Positions 56,783 through 64,000 of a stretch of 64,000 nt of DNA are shown here, piece by piece. Source of the DNA: Amaranthus tricolor. Taxonomy: Eukaryota > Streptophyta > Magnoliopsida > Caryophyllales > Amaranthaceae. The stretch spans positions 10,078,204 through 10,142,203 of the forward strand of contig NC_080053.1 of the NCBI RefSeq assembly GCF_026212465.1, in the 5' to 3' direction. The position numbers were made by a program, and so were the translations under genes. The notes beneath the pieces are model-generated. The model ran no database searches. It was not told the DNA's origin and was given only the letters and a program-made list of their open reading frames with translations. Numbering within the stretch: the stretch's first letter is position 1; each line of letters opens with the position of its first letter.

Positions 56783-58630
56783 CTCATAAGCTTACATCAG
56801 CGGCAGATCTAAAACAAAATCAAATAATGTCGATAATATTTTTAAAAAATTATGGCCAATAAAGTTTGAATGTTGTCACATGACAACTTAACCAGCGCAT
56901 ATATTAATATTTATAGGTTTATGGTTTTATACATAACTTGAGTGCTGTTAGTTGGCAACGTTGAATTTTCCTTATCATTAAGAGTGTGTGGGAGATACTA
57001 AGCTGGTATGGTCAATATGCACAACCATCAATGATTTCAGCCACTCCAGCCATCATACAAATTCTGCTGTTCTGGCTTCCTTAATCACAAAACCCAAATA
57101 TTAACAAGTGTTTAGAGTAAAAATGAAATAGGAATGTTTTTCTTCAGATATTTAATATTTACATTTGATTCAATTCCAGCCTATTACGTTATTCTCATTT
57201 CCAATATTAACAAGTTAAAGTTCAATACCAAAAGGTTTTTATTGTCTTGTATTTTCAATTTATTTCACATTTCTGAGTTCTGATTCACTTGGTGCCTCCC
57301 GATTTCAAGGTCATGGTTAAACTTGTGCAATGGGCTGGGGCGCGTTCTCACCCTATATTATGTGGGCTTTAAACAGGCCCTATACTAATATAAATGGAGC
57401 AGGCTATAAATTTTGAGTAATGTGGCTAACGTGGTAGCAACATGACCTTGCCTTCTTAATAGACTCGGTTTCATGGGATGTGGGTTTTGCCTAGGCCCAT
57501 TTTGAGCCCCTTCTAGGTAGCCAACCGCCTACGTCCTCCAGAAATAAAGGACGTCAAATATTAAATGGTGCTATTAATAAAAAGAGCAATTGCTAAAAAT
57601 TCCATACATTGAGAGCCAAGACCAAGATTCAAATCTTACCAAAGATAAATTTTTGATTTTTGAAAAATTATTTAAGAGGGGCCCACGCCATTCATCACAC
57701 CTCTTTCATTTTATTTTTGGTAAAACTACTACTCAACAATTGATTGTCTTCTATTTTCATACCATTCACGAAGCCTCTTTTTCTTCATTTCAACTTTTCC
57801 TCTTCTCCATTAAATTTTCAACTAAACAAAGTAATTTTTTTGGTAAATCAATCTTCATTTAAATGATGGTAGAAAATGTTATTTATGTCTTCAACTTGAT
57901 AATTGATTACTTCGTGAAATCAATTTTTAAACCGTTTGAATAATATTTAGGATCTACAATTTTTAGTAGCTAAAATTGAATTATTTTGTCTTGAATTATT
58001 TTTTATTGAAGTGGAATCTTTTTTAAATTTTTTGATACAATGAAGGGCCCATTTAAAAAGTCATTAAAATTTGCTTTGACCCTGGTTTTTCCTAGATAAC
58101 TAGCAAGATTAAAGTTCACAAAAATTTCTTGAATGTAAACTAAATATAGCCTGTTTGGCTATTGGCTATTGGCTATTGCTATTGAATGGTGAGAATCATA
58201 CGAAAAATTTATGCTAATATAGCTAGAAAAAACTACCTAAAAAGTTATAGTTATACTTGTTCTACTTTAATTATATCTTTTCACAAAATTCTAGTTATCA
58301 ATTATCACTTAAAAAAGGAGGTATTAGAAATAATGAAAAATAATAACTAAAAAACACATATATTTGATATTTAAGAGCTTCACTACAAGAGAATGATACA
58401 TCATATTTATGAAAATTTAACTACACCTAATATGCATTTCTATGGCGACCATTTGATATCAATACCGATATGTCAGTGTTAGCTTACACTTAAAAGACCA
58501 CTTTGATCCAAAACACTAATAAATTATGATCCAAGTATCCGTAAGGGATTGGGTAATACTCCCAAGTACGGACATGTAATCAAAAATTTAAAAGGATAAA
58601 CAAAAAAGTTGAAAAAAAGCTTATGTAAAG
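56783..58630. other. Intergenic DNA, no gene seen
   Basis: More GC-balanced than the preceding region (57,290-57,550), but without recognisable domains. GGCTATT is repeated in tandem at 58,155-58,175. Confidence 0.5.
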
Positions 58631-58740
58631 TTACCGCTTGAGCTTCAGTCTATCATCAAATTCAATATCATTGGAAAGACGAAATCTTGCTACTCCTTCC
58701 AAAATTTCTTCAGATTTAAGAAGACCAGCAGCAACTGCAG
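58631..58740 (-). other. Orphan terminal exon, function unknown
   Basis: After a good acceptor (TTGGTTAG, 58,741-58,748) the minus strand reads AVAAGLLKSEEILEGVARFR, LSNDIEFDDRLKLKR and a TAA at 58,631-58,633. This has the look of a real C-terminal exon. No upstream exon is visible between it and the PHYLLO stop at 59,528, so its gene is gone or was never here. I do not recognise the protein. Confidence 0.4.
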
Positions 58741-58854
58741 CTAACCAACAAGCACATTAGTACATACAATAGATCCCCTGCCTACCTAAATTAAACAACA
58801 ATTCTCACAATTACACTGAAATAATTATCACAAAAACTCATTTTACATTGATTG

Positions 58855-59150
58855 TATGGGCAATTGATGTGGGTCACTAGACTAGTCTTTTAGGAGAAAT
58901 CTCCTATTTGTCCCAAAAACAATTCTGTTAGAGTTAAACTCGGAGTTGTAGCCTATAAAGTGGGTGGCCTGAAATAGCCGACTGTGACCCAACATAGTCG
59001 TGGCCAATGACGACATTGGCCTTTTGGGGTCATTTGTTATGGTCTATTGCAAGACTTGTCACATTAGTTATATGGGCAATTAGTATGAGTTTTTTGATAA
59101 GTAGACTCCCTCCCACTAGGTTAGTCTTTTGAGAGTCCCCTATTTGTCTT
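58855..59150. repeat. Pair of imperfect direct repeats (~70 bp)
   Basis: TATGGGCAATTGATGTGGGT ... CTAGTCTTTTAGGAGAAATC, CTATTTGTCC at 58,854-58,917 recurs as TATGGGCAATTAGTATGAGT ... TTAGTCTTTTGAGAGTCCCC, TATTTGTCT at 59,072-59,148, about 215 bp apart, in the 3' flank of PHYLLO. No terminal structure is seen. Confidence 0.65.
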
Positions 59151-59527
59151 ATAACATAATATAAACATCTATGACAAAAATTTAGTAAAAAAGTTTGAAG
59201 AGTAAAATGAAAGGCAAGAAACAGCAAGTATTAAAGCATCATCAAAGAAAGGGATTATGAAATCGATATAAATAATAGAAGCACAATAGTATACCATTAC
59301 ACATGATGTTTTTTCTTTGAGCAATTGAACATGAAAATACATAAACGAATATGTATCTTTTGTGTCAAGTATAGTTCAAACTAGTAATGTTTTTTTTGAC
59401 AGACATTACAATTACCAATTGAATCCGCGATGATAAATACAAAAATGATTGAATTGTATATTGGATTGAAGATGTGAAAACTGCTTATGATCCCACGAAA
59501 AACAAAATGAACAAAATCATCAAAATT

Positions 59528-62500
59528 TCAGTTCTCCAGGTGATTTGTTTTTGTCAGAAACTGTCTCACAAGTCTAATAACAGCAAGAGGATTTTCCAAG
59601 TGAACAGCATGTCCAGAGTTAGGAACTTCAACTGCTTCATGATTTGAAGTCGGTCCTAATTTCCGGAAGATTTCATGACTAATATTCTTGAATTTCACAT
59701 CTTTTTCTCCAACAATGAACATAAGTGGTACACTGCAATGTTCCAAATCATCCCAGAGTGACCTGTAACATATATAAAAAAATGTTCAGCTTGTGGAATG
59801 GCTACAATGAACACAGTTTAGAATATATGAACACATATGCAAATGAATGATTTTTCTTCGATAGTTCGCAGATAATCATCTATGCCAGACATGAAAATGG
59901 CAGAACATAAAGAAGCTCAAACTTCTTACACATGCGAATGCACACAAACCCATTGACTCACCCATATATACAAAGTTTGACCCAAGAGCATAAGGTCCAG
60001 GCATATAGCAACTAAAACAAATTAATCACAGCGAGAAAAAATACAAGAGAAAAACAAAGCCCTAGCTGTAAGAAATGACAACACATGGATGCTAGTGTTG
60101 TCCTGTTTGCAAGACTGAATCAACATGCAACACCAACTCTGAAAATTGGTGGACTTGGTCATCAATAAAATATGGTAGGTTACACATTGTTAAAGACAGG
60201 GCGTGATAATCATCCAACATTTTCAAGGCGTTTCATGATGGATATCACATTAAACAACAGCACTTGAAAAATAAGGATAATATCACTTTATCCAATCTAA
60301 TATATGGTGCATCACGAGTGGCTGTCAAAAACCAGCTAATGCTTACAATTTGCAATATAATCTTTGCAACACAACACCTGATATAATGTATAGTATCTGC
60401 ATACGAATTATGAGAAATAATGTACACTTTTTTCCTGAACTTGCTCTCTCCCCTGAATCACACATGTACACATACAAGCCAAATGCAAAGAACACACTTG
60501 TTTTATCCGGGGGAGGGCAGGCCACTTGATGATAGAAGGGGTAGAACTTACGGTTGCCTTCCTATACTCAAATCAGATAAAGCTTTTGCAAGACCATGAA
60601 TATCATCATGCTCCAAGCGACTTGTAACCATTTTCTTGAAAAATTGGTGTTCCCTAAAACTGTAAAAAAAAAAAAAAAACAAGAAAGTAAAAAACCCTGA
60701 AGTTGATGTCAAATAACATCCTTTGTGTAAAGTAAGATTACAGAAAATTGACCACAGAGGTTTAGATTCTAAAGGAGAGTAGGAGAATACCTTCTCCACA
60801 AATCCCCACGGTACCAGTTTTCCAGAAAAGACGCCAAACCAAAGGAAATGAGTGTGCGTGCACGAGAATCATCTTTAGCTGCACGGATCCTTCTATCTGT
60901 CTCATCCTTCAAACCAGGACTTCCAGAAATCACTACAGCTCCATCAATCTATTACACATTTGTTAATTAATACAAATTAAAAACATTGGTAACACAACGG
61001 ATAGCATATAACTGAAATCTTTATGGAGATACCTTGCCAGGGAATCTCAATGCCATGTACAATGCTATCCTGGCTCCCATAGAGTAACCAACAAGTGTGA
61101 TTTTCTGTGTGCAAAGTTTATCTATCAACTGGTTCAATATTGCAGCAACAACTTCAATGGATAAACTCAGCCCTCCAGTCAGATTGACACTATCACCCGA
61201 CTGTATTCCTGATTTTCCATGACCAGGAAGGTCAACTGCAAAACATTTAGCAGAACCCGAGACCGCTTTCATGATAGGAATCCAGTCTTCACTAGTTCCC
61301 AAGAAACCATGAAGAAATAGAAGTGCATTGTTCTGCATAGAATAATCTGGATTAAAGCAGAGGCGTATAATGGACTATAGTAAAATAGCTTGTTAAATAA
61401 TATGTTGTAGATGGTGTTTGCTATCATAAGTTAATCATAAAAATATCTTTCTTTGTAAAATGACAGTGACCTGCCAGTATAGAGGCTCTTGTTTGACATA
61501 GTGGAAAAAATACAATTTGTTCTGGAAATGCAACCAGAATAGTCGAAGGGACTCTAGAAGTCTCATTAACGATATGATAATGGTAGAGCGTGAAATTTAC
61601 ATTAGGTGATCTTTGATTATCGAATCTCAACTCTATCATTATTTGGGTTCCAACTAACAAGTTTATAAGAGGTAATATGGAAGAAACAGTAAAACAAAAT
61701 TAAAAAACAGCATACATTTCTGGTTTCTCCAATCTCTTGCACTTTGATAACATAAGAATAATCCTCTACTTTCACAATAAGTTGATATGTAGATATATGC
61801 TCTTCGATAGACCTTTTTGAGATAGTACTGCAGTTAATTTGAAATTTGTTGAGGACACGATCAGCATCTTGAATTGAAGCACCCAAATACCTACTTTTTG
61901 GCTGTCGAGATATGACTAGAGAATTAAGTGTTAAATCTTCTACAAGCCATTTGTATGTTCCAAGACCATGAGCAACACATTTTGCCAGTGTCTTATCTAA
62001 TGCTCGAGATATTTCTGCACTTCTCATATCAAGATAAAATGCAAACTGAACATATGAAGACAAACCGAGACTAGTTTCGAAGGTTGCACTGACAACAGCC
62101 AATTTTCCCTTGCTATGAGCCCACCATGCAATTGAAGCTGCATTTTCAAAGCCACCAACAACACTTGGCTTTATCACCTAATGAAAGAAGGAGCAGCAAT
62201 AATTGTAGAGAATTAGTATCAAGGAAAGTAGAGAATCATATCCAAGTAGCAGCATCTTAAACAAGACAAAAGTCATTTTATACTGGATCCTCATTCTAGA
62301 CAAAAGATCAATTAGCTATTCAATAAAGCAGACAGAGGAACTATTTGAGCTTTTTAACTAGTTCAATAAAAAATCATATGCAAGCTAAAACTAGGAGATA
62401 TAAAGATCGTAAAACTCTGAAGGGAAGGGTGAATGTCGATCTCAAGGACAAAACAGGACAGTATATAGCCCGGTTCCAAACTTAATTCTACTATTCTAAA

Positions 62501-63955
62501 CTTACTATTCCTGAAATGTCTTGTACAAATGAAAAATAATCAGAACTAACTTTACAGGTCATTAAACTTGGAATTTAGCTTCATAAGTTCAGAGGATAGA
62601 TACCAATGTAGAAAAAGGGATCATTTTGCGTCCACTAAAAGAAGAGGAAAAACAAAGTTACAGAAAAAAGACCCAGTTTCATGAACCTACTAGAGCCACC
62701 ACTCCTGGATGTGTGAATCTGGCTAAAAAATCAGAAATATTTCCTTGAATTCTGTCAATAGTTTCATCTAGTGCAACAGGCAGGTCGGTTTCCTGACAGA
62801 ACCTCACAATATCGTCTTCATACTGAACTGGTTCCTGTGAAAAGTGAGTATGAAGTATTCACTGTTAAATTATATTCAATATTAAGTAGGCTTAATTCAA
62901 TCATATGACTTCTAGTTCAACAACAAAGTAGAAATTAATGTTCTTGTCCTGCAACCAAACTCACAATCAAGTTACACTTTGTAGATCTGTTTAAGTCAAA
63001 ATAGTTCCTCCAGTTAAACATGAAAAATCATAATGGATTTTGGCTAGGCAAAAAGATACTTGTTTTGAGAAAAAATTCAATCAACAACATATTTATGTTG
63101 AATTCCTCTACCAAATTAGTGTAAAAAATATAAATAACCCAATCGGGTATGAAAATAAGAGATTCTTGGATCAATTATTCAAAACCCATTGCTTGAATAT
63201 ATGTACATTTAATATCCTTAAACATGCTCCACGTACACATTTTCATGAAGCAATAAGAAATGAACAATACATCAGACAGGCATACCTCAATATATTGCAA
63301 GCCACAATCCCTTACAAGGGAGCCAAATTCGATGGCTTTTTCATAGGTCCATTTCCGATTAGCATCCACACGAAGTTCAACTTCAATGCCAACCCTTCTT
63401 CGTATTTCCTTTATGACTGCAGCATCATCCTTTGGATCATCCCTACGGGCCACCTACAAGAAAAACTATGTGCATCAAAACATATTTTCTTAAAATACCC
63501 AAAAACTTTAGATACATACATCACAACTAAATATCAATAATTTGTTCTTACTTTCACTTTTACTGCGCGAAATCCCTCTTTGACAAGTGCAGCAACAGTA
63601 TTTGCCACTTCTAGTGGACTCCCTTCCGAATCAACAAGGGCACAGATATCAATGCTTTGTGGCTGCTGGTGTATGACATTGTCTTGATGTGGTTGAGGCC
63701 AAAGTACATCAAGCAAAGAGCATTTTTGCCTTGCAGCTATAGCATTTAAAGTAGCCATTTCTAGGCCACATCGAACACTTGGGAATATTGATCCAGGCTG
63801 CAGAGATAGGATAAAAGAGTAGCACCAGTAATGTTAGACAGTGGTAATACCTCATGTGTTTAAAGTACTTAAAAAGTAAAAAGGAAAAGAGCTTCCAATA
63901 CAAAGGTTTCTCACAGTGAGGTTAACATTTGGTAACTCCTCTCCAAGCCCAAGCG
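59528..63955 (-). CDS. PHYLLO: PHYLLO, 3' part: o-succinylbenzoate synthase (MenC) and SHCHC synthase (MenH) domains
   Basis: Nine exons join in frame: 63955-63915, 63797-63552, 63453-63286, 62834-62691, 62177-61716, 61332-61033, 60948-60791, 60659-60552 and 59762-59528 (stop). All have GT-AG borders. The MenC part (enolase superfamily) has the KxK pair (VKVK at the end of the second exon), the metal ligands in ELRVDAN, YIEEP and VALDET, and the lysine of VIKPS. The MenH part (alpha/beta hydrolase) has LFLHGFLGTSEDW, the nucleophile in VGYSMGA, the Asp of VGEKDV and the His of NSGHAVHL, and ends LTKTNHLEN. Plant PHYLLO fuses MenF-like, MenD, MenC and MenH steps of phylloquinone (vitamin K1) synthesis in the plastid. 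The MenF and MenD parts must lie beyond 64,000. No damage is seen. The first small exon (41 nt) is the least certain. Confidence 0.95.
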
Positions 63956-64000
63956 CTCAAAATCACGCATTTCTTTTTTTCTCTGAGGTGCTAGTTTCTA

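Noticed and set aside
57600..57640. Possible tRNA B box (AAGATTCAAATCTTACC)
   Set aside because: No A box at the right distance and no cloverleaf; at most a worn SINE.
63040..63540. 166-codon plus-strand frame
   Set aside because: It is antisense to PHYLLO intron and exon sequence (63,286-63,453), whose minus-strand reading matches MenC.

Overview
The window is plant nuclear DNA. It is AT-rich, has intron-containing genes with GT-AG splice sites, and is dominated by plant transposons: LTR/copia, CACTA, hAT, Stowaway and Tourist MITEs, SINE and LINE pieces. It also holds two genes with clear plant orthologues, PHYLLO and a plant PLD3-like protein. A eudicot is likely. An order such as Caryophyllales is only a weak guess from the SINE style and is not proved by the sequence.

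Layout. 1-7 kb: a minus-strand copia fragment abuts a decayed CACTA fragment. After this come a 27-bp perfect inverted repeat with AC/AT microsatellites, a Tourist-like MITE, and a 2.7-kb internally deleted CACTA element (CACTA-1) that sits inside a small fold-back element. 7-12 kb: a possible orphan exon, then a DUF4220/DUF594 pseudogene bracketed by two short Mutator-like elements. 13.5-18.7 kb: a complete seven-exon minus-strand gene for a secreted PLD3-like phospholipase D family protein, with a copia LTR relic in intron 1 and a fold-back element in intron 6. 19.4-21.5 kb: two non-autonomous hAT elements with perfect 8-bp target duplications. 22-24 kb: an LTR-retroelement relic.

25.4-32.4 kb: a 7-kb copia element with both LTRs and a full gag-pol order, broken by stops that mostly look like C-to-T transitions. 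32.8-41.5 kb: LINE, Stowaway, small LTR-element, hAT and SINE relics in AT-rich DNA. 42.0-52.1 kb: a 10.1-kb CACTA element (CACTA-2) with TGT target duplications. It has a transposase (TnpD-like) gene and a second gene combining a Plant_transpos domain with a ULP1-type protease. Both genes carry stops or frameshifts. An intron of the second gene holds a ~165-bp tandem repeat array, and the fragment at 0.9-2.5 kb is a relic of the same intron and the next exon.

53.6 kb: a small intact gene for a secreted eight-cysteine peptide with a good TATA box. This is the best candidate for something undescribed. 54-59.5 kb: AT-rich DNA with two short coding-like orphan exons. 59.5-64 kb: the 3' half of PHYLLO (MenC and MenH parts, nine exons, minus strand), which makes the naphthoquinone ring of phylloquinone; the rest lies beyond the right edge.

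The host genes (PLD-like, cysteine-rich peptide, PHYLLO) appear independent of one another. The rest is nested transposon history, most of it datable by target duplications and nesting order.
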